Origin: Thermoflavimicrobium dichotomicum
GTDB taxonomy: Bacteria > Bacillota > Bacilli > Thermoactinomycetales > Thermoactinomycetaceae
Length of the DNA stretch: 64,000 nt
Reading direction: 5' to 3'
Assembly (NCBI RefSeq): GCF_900114055.1
Contig: NZ_FORR01000016.1
Span: 21,284 to 85,283, forward strand
Shown here: piece after piece, positions 26,373 through 35,842 of the stretch
Layout: each line of letters starts with the position of its first letter
Numbering within the stretch: position 1 is the first letter of the stretch
The notes under the pieces: generated by a model
Told to the model about the DNA's origin: nothing
The model's input: the letters and a program-made list of their open reading frames with translations, nothing else
Database searches by the model: none
Program-made: the position numbers and the translations under genes

Positions 26373-28426
26373 TTACTGGGTATGGATGAAAACTTGCATA
26401 CTTCTACAGTGGTGGAAAAGAAAGTGGCTCCACCGCCCATATCTGCCAGCCGCTGGGAAGTAAGGTGATTGACAGACTGCAAGCCCTGTTCTGGATCATC
26501 CCACCAAAGCCCTTGGCTGACAACGGTCCCTGGTAAAACATCTTCGGTGACATTGGCATATAGCTTGCACCTTCCACGCTCATTGTATATAAGGATTTCA
26601 TCTCCCGTTTGAATCGAACGCTGTTTGGCATCTTCAGGATGAATGTGCAAAAAGGGTTTTCCTTCCATCTTCTGTAGTGATGCGATGTTGGCCAAAGTGG
26701 AATTCAGGTATTGGTGGTTGGGACCAGGGACGAAGATAAGCGGGTAATTGTCATTATCCTGAATTGGGATATATGCAGGAACAGGTGGTAATCCCTTTTG
26801 TTCCAATTGCTCAGAATAGAATTCGATTTTCCCGGAAGGGGTAGGGATATATGCTGGAAAAGTTAGTTCATCTGGGACAGTAAGCTTGACAAATCCCTGT
26901 TTCTTTAGCTTCTCATAAGTAATGCCTTTTAAATAAAGGCTATCTGTTGTTTCCAGAATCTCTTGAATCATTTCTTCTTCCGTAACTTGAAATGCATCTT
27001 CTTTGAAACCCATTCGGTGAGCGAGTTCCTTGAAAAGAGTAAAGTTGGATTTACATTCGCCGATCGGTTCGATCACAGGTTCATGCAGTTGAAGATATAA
27101 ATGCCAATAAGATCGATAGAGATCCAGATTTTCAAAGTGACTCGTGGCTGGTAGTACCAAATCGGCATAGCGACAGGTATCCGTCAAAAATAGATCATGG
27201 ACAACAGTAAATAAATCGTCACGCATGAGACCTTGGCGAACTTTACTCTGGTCAGGAGCGACTTGTGCCGGGTTGCAATTGTATACAAACAAAGCATAAA
27301 TGGGTGGTTCAGCAGATAAGAGGGCATCGCCGAGCTGATTCATGTTGATCGTACGGGCATGCGGATTGGGGTGTAGATCAGGCCGCTGGATTCGTTCACG
27401 GTTGAAGCCAAAATAGCCGCTGTTTCCCTTTAAAGCACCTCCACCTTTTTTGCCCCACTGACCTGTTAACGCAGGCAAGCAAAAGATGGTACGAACTGCC
27501 ATTCCTCCATTGTCATGATGTTGCAAACCATTTCCCACACGGATAAAAGAAGGAGAGGTTTGCCCATACATTCTGGCCAGATGGATAATATCTTCAGCGG
27601 GTACACCCGTTATATTGGAGACAGATTCAGGTGTATATGGTTTTACGGCCTGTTGCAGCTCTGAATATCCTTTTGTGTATCTGCTGATAAAATCTTTATC
27701 GATATAATTTTCTGCGATCAGTACATGGATCAGCCCTAAAGCAAAAGCTGTATCTGTCCCAGGTCGAAGCTGAATGAACCAATCTGCCCACTTGGCGGTC
27801 CGATTGCGATGAACATCGATGACGATAACTTTGGCCCCTTTTTTCCTGGCTTCATTGACATAGACTGCTTGATGCATATTGGTGCTAATGAGATTGCATC
27901 CCCAAATGATAATCAATTTGGCATGAACAGTATCTTCAGGATCAATGCCGACTCCCATACCCATCGTATATCGAATTCCTTCACTACTGGCACTATTGCA
28001 GATGGTTCGGTCCAAATGACTGGCTCCCAGACGATGAAAAAATCTTCGATCCATACACTCGCTGTTCAAAATACCCATGTTTCCATAAAAGCTATAGGGA
28101 AGAATGGCTTCAGCTCCATATGTAGCAATAATGGATTGAAATTTGCTCACGATTTCTTCATAAGCTTCTTCCCAAGTGATCCGCTGAAAAGAAGACAAGT
28201 CCCCTTTTTTTTCCGTTCGTTTCAGTGGATAGAGAACGCGATCAGGATGATAGATGCGCTCAGGGAATTTGCGGACTTTATGGCATATCACGCCTCTGGT
28301 GACCGGATGATGAGGGTTTCCGGTAACTGAAACAATCCGGTTATTTTTGACTGTAACCGATAGACTGCAGGTATCCGGGCAATCCAGCGGGCAAACGGAG
28401 CGGAATTGCTTCAAGTCAGGCTGCAT
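26354..28426 (-). CDS. Molybdopterin oxidoreductase (DMSO reductase family, YoaE/YyaE-like)
   Basis: A 690-residue enzyme with the bis-molybdopterin fold. An N-terminal 4Fe-4S motif (VCPLDCPDTC, and VICHK about 25 residues later) is followed by the molybdopterin-binding domains (INMNQLGDALL and IFVPGPNHQYLNS regions) and the C-terminal MopB-binding barrel (IHPEDAKQRSIQTGDEILIY). No twin-arginine signal is present, so it is cytoplasmic. Bacillus subtilis has homologues YoaE and YyaE of unknown substrate; formate-dehydrogenase-like and assimilatory activities are possible. There is no partner iron-sulfur or anchor subunit next to it. The last codons overlap the shared terminator. Confidence 0.88.
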   Translation of the reverse strand: MQPDLKQFRSVCPLDCPDTCSLSVTVKNNRIVSVTGNPHHPVTRGVICHKVRKFPERIYHPDRVLYPLKRTEKKGDLSSFQRITWEEAYEEIVSKFQSIIATYGAEAILPYSFYGNMGILNSECMDRRFFHRLGASHLDRTICNSASSEGIRYTMGMGVGIDPEDTVHAKLIIIWGCNLISTNMHQAVYVNEARKKGAKVIVIDVHRNRTAKWADWFIQLRPGTDTAFALGLIHVLIAENYIDKDFISRYTKGYSELQQAVKPYTPESVSNITGVPAEDIIHLARMYGQTSPSFIRVGNGLQHHDNGGMAVRTIFCLPALTGQWGKKGGGALKGNSGYFGFNRERIQRPDLHPNPHARTINMNQLGDALLSAEPPIYALFVYNCNPAQVAPDQSKVRQGLMRDDLFTVVHDLFLTDTCRYADLVLPATSHFENLDLYRSYWHLYLQLHEPVIEPIGECKSNFTLFKELAHRMGFKEDAFQVTEEEMIQEILETTDSLYLKGITYEKLKKQGFVKLTVPDELTFPAYIPTPSGKIEFYSEQLEQKGLPPVPAYIPIQDNDNYPLIFVPGPNHQYLNSTLANIASLQKMEGKPFLHIHPEDAKQRSIQTGDEILIYNERGRCKLYANVTEDVLPGTVVSQGLWWDDPEQGLQSVNHLTSQRLADMGGGATFFSTTVEVCKFSSIPSNKDTGE

Positions 28427-28708
28427 ATTTTCACTCCTAATGAAGTTGATGGTAAATCTGACTTTTTTAATTTTATCATAATAGAAAAAGAGGGAACCAA
28501 GTTTTTGTCAGGTATTGAGATCATCAGATTCCTTTGTTCATTGGCTGAATGTCTATAAATTCAGTAGTAACCCTGCCCATTTGTTATGTTTTAGTGTTTG
28601 ATCATATAAGGGTTTATGTTATATCATGTTTTTCGTACCACTATTCATAACAATTCTACTAAAAAACATATTCTTGCTATCCTATTCCAGATAATCAGAG
28701 GGAGAGAG

Positions 28709-29425
28709 ATGAAGTTGAATTTCAACTTAGCAGAAGAATTTGTACTCTTAGGTCTTTATCAAAGCAATGAGAACTTCAATCTCGAGTTTCGAATGAATAA
28801 AAGAGATCTGTGTATTTCAGCAACTTTTCTTGAGCTTCTACTAGATGGAAACCTTGACATTGATGACAGGAAAATTGTACGAATTGCGAAGAGACAGACC
28901 CCGCGAACAGATTATATTAGTAAAATGCTAGCCAAAGTGTGTAGCCATGATTGGGATCGAAAGATCGAAGAATGGTCTGCTTATTTTAAGGAAAAAATGG
29001 ACTATATCCCAGCTACTGAGAGTGCATTGGTTGATTACCTTTATGAAAGTATTTTAGAAAGTTTAATAGAAAAAGGAGCTATAGAAAAAGTAGAGCAACA
29101 GTTTCTGTTTATCCAGTCAGCCGATTATAAAGTAAAACAAGAAGTAATCGATCCCATTGTGAAAAAATTACATACAGAACTAATTGGTGAAGATTTTCCA
29201 AGTAAACAATCCATTTCATTATATTTTTTGTTAAGAAAGGCAGGGGTGTTGGAAGAATATTTATCAAATTACAATTTGGAAAGATTTAAACGGGATTTAA
29301 AAAAATGGACTGAGCAACAACCAAACTTAAAACAGTGGATTAAATGGACGATCGAAGCAATCCATGGTGAAGAAAATGATAATGATTTTATTCAAGATTT
29401 ATTAGACCTTTTCCTATCCAGTTGA
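28709..29425 (+). CDS. GPP34 (GOLPH3-like) domain protein
   Basis: A 238-residue helical protein. The beginning, FNLAEEFVLLGLYQSNENFN followed by SATFLELLLDGNLDIDD, resembles the GPP34/GOLPH3 domain that binds phosphorylated lipids in eukaryotes and occurs in many bacteria with unknown function. No membrane segment or signal peptide. The ATG at 28709 is chosen because GAGGGAGAG lies right upstream; a longer frame from 28616 has no RBS. It stands alone, with 282 upstream bases (28427-28708) in which I see only AT-rich promoter-like sequence, and converges with the EamA gene. Confidence 0.6.
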   Translation: MKLNFNLAEEFVLLGLYQSNENFNLEFRMNKRDLCISATFLELLLDGNLDIDDRKIVRIAKRQTPRTDYISKMLAKVCSHDWDRKIEEWSAYFKEKMDYIPATESALVDYLYESILESLIEKGAIEKVEQQFLFIQSADYKVKQEVIDPIVKKLHTELIGEDFPSKQSISLYFLLRKAGVLEEYLSNYNLERFKRDLKKWTEQQPNLKQWIKWTIEAIHGEENDNDFIQDLLDLFLSS

Positions 29426-29441
29426 TATTTCTTTTGTTTCA

Positions 29442-29497
29442 TTTCCCTTTCCACTACTTGAGCTTTTTGCCAGTAGAAATCTCAATGGAAAGGGAAA
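29442..29497 (+). terminator. Bidirectional terminator between convergent genes
   Basis: TTTCCCTTTCCA pairs perfectly with TGGAAAGGGAAA (12 bp), with an inner CTTGAG / CTCAA stem. It lies 17 bases after the GPP34-like stop. Confidence 0.65.
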
Positions 29498-29575
29498 CAT
29501 CCTTTATCGGCGATGAAGACTGCCGTATCATACAAGTACTTGGCCTTATGGAAGTGTAGACGTCCATTTCTTTAT

Positions 29576-30472
29576 CTACTTGTATCCATTTTTGCTTACA
29601 GACTTGATATTTACCATGACAACGCCCAATATTGTGATGATTCCGCCTATGATGGATAAAAGGGTCGGTACTTCACCAAGCCAAATCCATGCGATCAGAA
29701 AAGCGAAAGTGGGCGTGAGGTAGAGGGAGCTTGTGGCTTCGGAAGCGCCTGCTCGTGATGTAATATAGGCCAGGGCAATATAGGGAATAACCGTAGGAAA
29801 CAAACCGAGATATAGGGCGCTTAGTGTAGATGGAATCGGAGCGTGAATGAGACTGTGGCCAAGATCAGGCAGGAAAACTGACATGAATAGGGTAGCAGCC
29901 CATATGGTATAGGTGGTAAACGGCAAAGGGCCATATTTTTTTACATAAGGGATTTGAAAGACAAAATAGATACTTTCCGATAGGGTACCTAAAAGAATGT
30001 ACAAGGCTCCTATATTCAATGAAAATGAATCGCCTGTCCCTAAAGAGACAAGAAACACGCCAAAAAAACCAGTCATTATGCCGATCCAACCCAGTAGAGA
30101 TAGTTTTTCTCCTTTAAACTGACTTGCCAGGATCGATGAGAAAATCGGAGAAGTTGAAACCAAGAGGCTGGCTACTCCTGCACTGACCGTTGTTTCCCCA
30201 TAATTTAATGCTATATGGTAGATTGAGAATCCCAGTAAACCAAATAATACGATAGCGGGCAGATCTCTGAAATCTGGCAAACGCATACGAGTGATCAAAG
30301 CGAACAGGAGAAGTGCGATCGATCCCACCAAAAAGCGTAAAAGTGCCAAATGCTGTGGAGAATAGCCTTCCAATCCAACCCGGATGCCAGGGAAAGCGGA
30401 GGACCAAAGAAAGATGACCAGAATATAAGCAAAAACAATTTTTATATCTGTACTTTTTTTCATACCAACCAA
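29576..30472 (-). CDS. EamA-family (DMT) transporter
   Basis: A 298-residue, ten-helix drug/metabolite transporter with two EamA repeats: FLWSSAFPGIRVGLEGYSPQ in the first, and SESIYFVFQIPYVKKYGPL then ASEATSSLYLTPTFAFLIAW in the second. Such proteins export amino acids, purines or similar metabolites. It is divergent from a MocR-type regulator, a common pairing in which the regulator controls the transporter. The start is uncertain: TTG 30472 is three bases from AAGGAG and ATG 30463 is twelve; the choice adds three residues only. Confidence 0.88.
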   Translation of the reverse strand: MVGMKKSTDIKIVFAYILVIFLWSSAFPGIRVGLEGYSPQHLALLRFLVGSIALLLFALITRMRLPDFRDLPAIVLFGLLGFSIYHIALNYGETTVSAGVASLLVSTSPIFSSILASQFKGEKLSLLGWIGIMTGFFGVFLVSLGTGDSFSLNIGALYILLGTLSESIYFVFQIPYVKKYGPLPFTTYTIWAATLFMSVFLPDLGHSLIHAPIPSTLSALYLGLFPTVIPYIALAYITSRAGASEATSSLYLTPTFAFLIAWIWLGEVPTLLSIIGGIITILGVVMVNIKSVSKNGYK

Positions 30473-30578
30473 TCACTCCTTATGATATGGTTGGTTTTCA
30501 TGTTAATATAGGATGATAAAAATGTATTGAACCAATTTTCATGTTGATCAAGCCAACCAATTTCAAGGGAGTGTCTTC
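30473..30578. promoter_or_regulatory. Divergent promoter region with repeated TTGGTT/AACCAA motifs
   Basis: The 106 bases hold four AACCAA/TTGGTT-type half-sites: CCAACCAATC (30466-30475), GGTTGGTTTTCATGTTA (30489-30505), AACCAATTTTCATGTTGA (30531-30548) and GCCAACCAATTT (30552-30563). Two are followed by TTTTCATGTT as direct repeats about 40 bases apart. MocR regulators often bind spaced direct repeats, so these are likely its operators (inferred). Confidence 0.55.
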
Positions 30579-32033
30579 ATGCATCACATTGACTGGAGGC
30601 CAAGTAAACGATCGACTATTCCTTTGTATCAACAGATCGTTCAATACATCAAAGATAAGATTACCTGCGGAGAATGGCCGATTGGAAGCCAAATTCCACC
30701 GCAACGTGAATTGGCGAAGGCCTTTGGAGTCAATCGCAGTACAGTGATAACAGCTTTGGAAGAGCTAATGGCTTTGGGGCTGATTGAGGGGAAAACAGGG
30801 AAGGGAACGATCGTGGTAAATAATACGTGGTCCTTATTGACCGCCACTCCACCTGATTGGAATGTCTATGTAAAGTCAGGCTTTTATAAACCCAACCAGT
30901 CCATCGTACAGAGAATTAATCTGGCAGAAAACCGTTCCGATCTCATTCATTTGGGAAAAGGGGAACTTTCCCCACAATTGTTTCCGCTTGATAAATGGAA
31001 GATGGTGACAAACCTTTTTATCCAAGAAATGGATTCATTGGGGTATGGAGAGCCGAAAGGGCTATTGGTGTTACGTCAAGCGATTCATGAGCATTTGAAA
31101 ACATTGGGAATCCATGTTTCACCGGCTTCCATTCTGATTGTTTCAGGTGCATTACAGGCATTGCAGTTAATTTCTGTTGGGCTTCTGTCCAAAGGATCTA
31201 CTATTTTACTGGAAGAGCCTTCCTATTTATTTTCGTTACAACTGTTCCAATCAGCAGGGATGATCCTTTCAGGCCTGCCGATGGATCAACATGGCTTAAC
31301 CCTGAAGTCTCTCTCTATTCATGGAAAACAACGGAAACGGAATATTTTGTATGTGAATCCTTCATTTCATAATCCAACAGGAACGGTTATGTCTGAAGAT
31401 AGACGGAAAGAGATTCTGGGGATCTGTGAAAAAGAACAGCTACCGATTATCGAAGATAATGTGTATGGAGAGCTTTGGATCGATGCAAGGCCACCCCTTC
31501 CCTTAAAGGCGAGAGACAAGCATGGACAAGTGTTATATCTGGGTAGTTTGTCCAAAACATTAAGCCCTGGACTTCGGATTGGATGGATCGTCGGTCCAGA
31601 ACCAGTAGTGGATCGCCTCGCCGATATCAAGATGCAGACCGATTATGGAACCAGCGCTATATCACAATGGATTGCGGCCGAATGGTTTAAGAGTGGTTTG
31701 TATCATGAGCATGTAGAATCAGTTCGATCTCAATTAAAAATCCGTCGCCAAGTGGCTGTAGAGGCTCTTGAGCAGCATTTAAAAGGATTGGCTTCCTGGA
31801 ATATCCCAAGCGGCGGTTTTTTTATATGGGTAAAGATTCTCGTTCAGGTACCGATGAAAAAGGTGTTTGATCAGGCATTATCCCAAGGAGTTTTATTTTA
31901 CCCTGGGAGTATCTATCATCCAAAGTACAACCAGTATCTCCGTCTTTCTTATTCATATGCCTCACTTGCTGAGATAAGGAAAGGGATTTATATCATTGCC
32001 CGAATCATTAAGCAATGTTTAAAACAGATATAA
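30579..32033 (+). CDS. MocR-family regulator (GntR HTH fused to PLP aminotransferase-like domain)
   Basis: A 484-residue fusion. Residues 12-80 form a GntR winged helix (PLYQQIVQYIKDKITCGEWP, QRELAKAFGVNRSTVITALE). The rest is a fold-type I aminotransferase domain with the PLP lysine in LYLGSLSKTLSPGLRIGWI, NPSFHNPTGTVMS, and a C-terminal Arg in LRLSYSYAS for the carboxylate. MocR proteins sense pyridoxal phosphate or amino-acid aldimines. Divergence from the EamA gene suggests control of an amino-acid or vitamin exporter. The ATG follows AAGGGAGTG. The downstream GNAT gene is 69 bases away and may be cotranscribed. Confidence 0.9.
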   Translation: MHHIDWRPSKRSTIPLYQQIVQYIKDKITCGEWPIGSQIPPQRELAKAFGVNRSTVITALEELMALGLIEGKTGKGTIVVNNTWSLLTATPPDWNVYVKSGFYKPNQSIVQRINLAENRSDLIHLGKGELSPQLFPLDKWKMVTNLFIQEMDSLGYGEPKGLLVLRQAIHEHLKTLGIHVSPASILIVSGALQALQLISVGLLSKGSTILLEEPSYLFSLQLFQSAGMILSGLPMDQHGLTLKSLSIHGKQRKRNILYVNPSFHNPTGTVMSEDRRKEILGICEKEQLPIIEDNVYGELWIDARPPLPLKARDKHGQVLYLGSLSKTLSPGLRIGWIVGPEPVVDRLADIKMQTDYGTSAISQWIAAEWFKSGLYHEHVESVRSQLKIRRQVAVEALEQHLKGLASWNIPSGGFFIWVKILVQVPMKKVFDQALSQGVLFYPGSIYHPKYNQYLRLSYSYASLAEIRKGIYIIARIIKQCLKQI

Positions 32034-32102
32034 GTTAAAAAATGGGTTATGATTGTTTACAGGAAACCTTTTCAAAGCAGTGAAATGCTAGGAGGAAAGA
32101 AA

Positions 32103-32658
32103 TTGGACTCTGTTTATATTCGACGACTTGAGCTGGAAGATGCGGAGGCGCTTTTGGAACTACGCCTGAAGAATCGATCGTTTTTTAGGTCCTATGAGCC
32201 AAGCCATCCTGAAAGTCACTTTACTTTGCCAGCACAAATACAAGCCATTCAAAATGTAATCGAAAATTGGCAGAAGGATTTGGGATATGGCTTTGGCATA
32301 TTCTTGCAATCTTCTCAACAATTAATTGGAAGAGTAAACCTGAGCAATGTGGTTCGTGGCGCTTGGCAAAACTGTACCATTGGATATTATTTGGATCGTT
32401 CATTTAATGGAAAAGGATATATGACAGAAGCTGTGAAGCAAGCTGTAAATTTTGCTTTTCATGAAGTGGACCTACCTACATCGTGTACAGGCAGCGGTAA
32501 TGCCTCATAATCATGCATCCATTCGCGTTTTGGAAAAAGCAGGATTTCGCAAAGAGGGCTTTTCCAGGAATTATTTAAAAATCAATGGAAACTGGGAAGA
32601 TCATTTCATTTTCGCCATAACGCAGGAAGATTTAAGGCAGGATGGTTGCCAAGGATGA
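32103..32658 (+). pseudogene. GNAT acetyltransferase (RimJ-like) broken by a 4-bp duplication
   Basis: The N-terminal part (VYIRRLELEDAEALLELR to GYMTEAVKQAVNFAF) and the C-terminal part (HRVQAAVMPHNHASIRVLEK, AGFRKEGFSRNYLKINGNWE) form one ribosomal-protein-acetyltransferase-like GNAT of about 184 residues in two frames. The break is at 32471-32478, where CCTACCTA is a tandem duplication of CCTA; removing four bases restores VDLHRVQAAV. The first frame stops at 32510. TTG 32103 is seven bases after GGAGG; a longer frame from 32049 has no RBS. The rest of the sequence is well preserved, so the break is recent, or a sequencing error. Confidence 0.85.
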
Positions 32659-32670
32659 AATGAAAGTTAT

Positions 32671-32790
32671 CGAGACTATTGACAAATCCGGTTTTTCTTT
32701 TTCAGTTGAACGACTTTTGCTCGTTTTTATTGAGCAGGAGTGAAACGGAAAAGGAAAACCGGCATATAACGGAAACTTTGTCAACAAGCT
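32671..32790 (+). repeat. Palindromic MITE-like element, copy A
   Basis: About 120 bases with ends TTGACAAA and TTTGTCAA, and an inner inverted pair, CCGGTTTTTCTTTTTC against GAAAAGGAAAACCGG. A second copy with about 90% identity lies at 34564-34683 in the same orientation. No ORF. The sequence to 32922 beyond it is AT-rich promoter DNA of the SDR gene. Confidence 0.75.
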
Positions 32791-32922
32791 GAAAGATATC
32801 TGGAACCTTTTATAAGAAAATACGATATTAAATGATATAAACATAAAAATACAAAAACAATATATATAGAAAATAGAAAAACTATTATAATTAGGATATA
32901 TATATCATCAGGGGGTTTACAC

Positions 32923-33699
32923 ATGGCATTTGAAGATCAAGTTGTTTTAATTACAGGTGCAGCTGGAGGAATTGGAAAAGCAACAGCCAGGAAATTTGCT
33001 GAAAGTGGCGCAAAGTTGGCACTTGTTGACTTAAATGAAGAGGCTTTAAAGCAGGTTGTTAACGAATTGCAACTAAGTAATGAACAAACTCTTGCCATCC
33101 CGGCTGATTGTTCAGATGAGGAGCAAGTGATCCGTTATACACGACAGACAGTGGATCGTTTTGGCCGGATTGATGTTTTTTTTAATAATGCAGGTATTGA
33201 AGGGAAAATAGGAGCTATTACCGATTTGGATATAGAAGTATTGGATCAGGTCTATCAAGTAAATATTCGTGGTGTTTTCCTGGGATTGAAGCATGTACTC
33301 AAAGTCATGAAAGAGCAAAGATCCGGTGCAGTGATCAATACCGCCTCGGTGGCTGGAAAAATGGGTACGCCTGGACTGGGGGCTTATGTTGCATCAAAGC
33401 ATGCCGTGATTGGTTTAACGAAAACAGCAGCTTTGGAGTGTGCAGACTTTGGAATTCGTGTCAATGCCATATGTCCAGCGCCCATACATACACGAATGAT
33501 GCGTTCCATTGAAGAAGGAACAGCTCCAGGACATGGACAGATGATCCAGGAACAATTCGCTCAAAAGATCCCGATGAAACGATATGGTGAGGTAGGCGAA
33601 GTAGCCAATCTCGTTTATTTCTTGGCCTCCGATGAAGCAAAATTCATTACGGGTGCTCATTATGCCATTGATGGGGGCATGTCTGCGACTTCATTATAA
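32923..33699 (+). CDS. Short-chain dehydrogenase/reductase (SDR), first of a tandem pair
   Basis: A 258-residue classical SDR. The NAD(P)-binding motif TGAAGGIG is near residue 12, NNAGIEG near 88, and the catalytic Ser-Tyr-Lys set in NTASVAGKMG and YVASKHAVIGLTK. Asp in LVDLNEEALKQ suggests NAD rather than NADP preference. Substrates are typically alcohols, sugars or steroids and cannot be told from sequence. GGGGG precedes the ATG. The next gene is a paralogue 38 bases downstream, and both lie between two copies of a palindromic element. Confidence 0.92.
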   Translation: MAFEDQVVLITGAAGGIGKATARKFAESGAKLALVDLNEEALKQVVNELQLSNEQTLAIPADCSDEEQVIRYTRQTVDRFGRIDVFFNNAGIEGKIGAITDLDIEVLDQVYQVNIRGVFLGLKHVLKVMKEQRSGAVINTASVAGKMGTPGLGAYVASKHAVIGLTKTAALECADFGIRVNAICPAPIHTRMMRSIEEGTAPGHGQMIQEQFAQKIPMKRYGEVGEVANLVYFLASDEAKFITGAHYAIDGGMSATSL

Positions 33700-33737
33700 A
33701 ATAAAAATCATACGAATTTGACAGGAAGGGAGCAAAA

Positions 33738-34508
33738 ATGGAATTTACAAATCGGGTCGTTTTGATCACAGGAGCGGCTGGTGTAACTGGGAGAATGATT
33801 GCTGAAAAGTTTTGGAAAGAAAACGCTTTTCTGGCATTAGTGGATATTGATATAGAGGGATTGAATGACCTGGCAGCAGAGTTACACCTAGATGATGAAC
33901 GTGCTTTGCTGATTCAGGCAGATGTAAGGGATGAAAAGCAAGTAGAAGATTACGTCCGAAAAACAAAAGAATATTTTGATAAAATTGATATCTTTGTTAA
34001 CCATGCAGGAATAGAAGGGAAAGTGGCAAAAATACCACAGCTTTCGGTGGAAGACTTTGACGAAGTCTATCGCGTGAATGTGCGCGGTGTTTTTTTAGGA
34101 CTGAAGTATGTGATTCCCATCATGCAAGAGCAAAATTATGGAGTCATCATTAATACATCCTCGATTATGGGAATTCATGGAGCACCCTGTCTTACCCCAT
34201 ACGTAATGTCGAAACATGCGATTATTGGGATGACTAAGACAGCTGCCCTGGAGTGTGCGGATTATCATATTCGTGTGAACAGTATCTGTCCAGGTCCCAT
34301 CGAATCACGGATGATGCAATCCATTGAAGCTGGAATTGTACCTGAAAACCCTCAGATTGCACGGGATCTGTTTACGCAAATGATCCCTTTTAAGCATTAC
34401 GGAAGTGCTGAAGATTTAGCAGAATTGGTTCTTTTTCTTGCTTCCAATCGTGCGAAATACATTACAGGCAGTTATTTTGTGTTGGACGGCGGGCTGTCAA
34501 TTAAGTAG
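33738..34508 (+). CDS. SDR paralogue with altered cofactor glycine motif
   Basis: A 256-residue SDR, clearly a tandem duplicate of the upstream gene (shared IEGKVAKI-, VNVRGVFLGLKYV-, TAALECADYHIRVNSICPGP-type segments). Catalytic Ser, Tyr and Lys are kept (NTSSIMGIHG, YVMSKHAIIGMTK). However, the first glycine motif reads TGAAGVTG, so the middle glycine is Val, and NNAG has become NHAG. Cofactor binding may be weakened or changed. AGGAAGGGAG precedes the ATG. It is probably cotranscribed with the first SDR and may form a mixed oligomer with it (inference). Confidence 0.9.
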   Translation: MEFTNRVVLITGAAGVTGRMIAEKFWKENAFLALVDIDIEGLNDLAAELHLDDERALLIQADVRDEKQVEDYVRKTKEYFDKIDIFVNHAGIEGKVAKIPQLSVEDFDEVYRVNVRGVFLGLKYVIPIMQEQNYGVIINTSSIMGIHGAPCLTPYVMSKHAIIGMTKTAALECADYHIRVNSICPGPIESRMMQSIEAGIVPENPQIARDLFTQMIPFKHYGSAEDLAELVLFLASNRAKYITGSYFVLDGGLSIK

Positions 34509-34563
34509 AGTTTTATTCACAGGCTTATTTCTCATGAACAGTCAGGGCTATGAGGAATAAGCC

Positions 34564-34683
34564 TGAGACTGTTGACAAACCCGGTTTTCCTTTTCCAGTT
34601 GAACGACTTCTTGCTCGTATTTTTGAGCGGGAGTGAAACGGAAAAGGAAAACCGGCATATAACGGAAACTTTGTCAACAAGCT
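34564..34683 (+). repeat. Palindromic MITE-like element, copy B
   Basis: Same structure as the copy at 32671: TTGACAAA end, CCGGTTTTCCTTTTCC against GGAAAAGGAAAACCGG, and TTTGTCAA end, with a variable centre. Together the two copies bracket the SDR pair. It may act as a terminator for the second SDR gene. Confidence 0.75.
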
Positions 34684-34712
34684 GAGGCTTATAAGGAATA
34701 AGCATGTTCCTT

Positions 34713-35447
34713 CTAATCATTTTCCAGGGTCAAAGTCCAAATGAAGGCAGTTAGATTTTTGGCGTAATGGAATATGGGAGGAATATTGGGAAGAAAAATT
34801 TGCTGAGAAGTCATCAAAGTGTTTTGCACGATTTCAGCCTCTGCCTGTTGAAGTGGCCAGGGAAGATGATGGATATCACAGCGGTACAGCTTATTGTGAT
34901 AAGTGGTATAGAGGCAATATCGTTCTGTCAGCCAATGATCCAGCGAATTATCAGAGGCATGATAAACACCTGAAACAGGACGATATTGAGCTTCAAAGAC
35001 AGCGGGTATCGTCTTTGAACCATTGCGACGGCTAGTAAAGGTAATCCAGTCATTTTGATGAATGAGTTGGCCATGTGCATGATAATAAGGCAAATGATGA
35101 ATGGTTTTTCCAGCGATTACAGCTAGCCAGCTAGCTGCATCACAGCTAAAAAAATAAACGCCTGGCTTGTTGCGATATACCACATAGGTTCTCACATTTA
35201 GCTCGGGAAATGTTGAAAAGGGAATCGGTACGATCCCTCGTAAACGGATCTGGCTGATTTGAAAAGGTACTACACTAATCCAAGCGTAATGGTCAAAGGT
35301 ATCGATCTCCAAAATAGAAGGCACGAGATTTCGAATCGACTCTACTGGTATAGGCCAGTGAGCAAACAAAAGGTGTTCCCATGTCTGTGTAATAAGCCAA
35401 GGTTTGGAAGGAACAGGCCAGGGACGGTGTTCGGTTTGATCAAACAT
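34713..35447 (-). CDS. YqjF-like DUF2071 protein
   Basis: A 244-residue protein of the YqjF/DUF2071 family found in Bacillales, of unknown biochemical role. Family features seen are WEHLLFAHWPIPVESIRNLV, the AWISVVPFQ strand, RTYVVYRNKPGVYFFSCDAA and the closing PIFHYAKNLTAFIW. No signal peptide or membrane helix. The ATG at 35447 is preferred because AGGAG lies eight bases before it; the longer frame to 35513 lacks an RBS but cannot be excluded. It is a single gene between the palindromic element and an empty stretch. Confidence 0.8.
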   Translation of the reverse strand: MFDQTEHRPWPVPSKPWLITQTWEHLLFAHWPIPVESIRNLVPSILEIDTFDHYAWISVVPFQISQIRLRGIVPIPFSTFPELNVRTYVVYRNKPGVYFFSCDAASWLAVIAGKTIHHLPYYHAHGQLIHQNDWITFTSRRNGSKTIPAVFEAQYRPVSGVYHASDNSLDHWLTERYCLYTTYHNKLYRCDIHHLPWPLQQAEAEIVQNTLMTSQQIFLPNIPPIFHYAKNLTAFIWTLTLEND

Positions 35448-35842
35448 CGGAAGTAGCTCCTGTAAAGATGTATTTGGCTTAACATGTGGAATAGGATGAA
35501 ATCTTTTTACCATTGATTGTACCCGTAAAAATTCCTTTTATAATCATATGGAAAGTTTAGTCTTTATCCCAAAGGAATACAGTATGTAGTAGTGACAGGT
35601 TTTGTTATGATCCTTAAATTGCACTGTCTATCGTCAAATTTTTGCTTAATTCCTACTTGTCAAATCGGTTTTTATGGATTATTCTTATATTAACTCGACT
35701 TGAGTAAAAACATTTCATTCATTTCAAATTCAGAGTTTATCCATCTTTTTTGTATATTTAGGTCAAGGTTCTTTATGTGAGAAAAGTGCGAAAAATCAAT
35801 CATCGAAATAATTGCTACTTAATCCATGGGGAGGTTTGATCC
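35448..35842. other. Gene-free region upstream of osmC-like gene
   Basis: AT-rich sequence with no ORF, hairpin or repeat that I can support; it holds the divergent promoters for the DUF2071 and OsmC-like genes and GGGGAGG before the latter. Confidence 0.5.
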
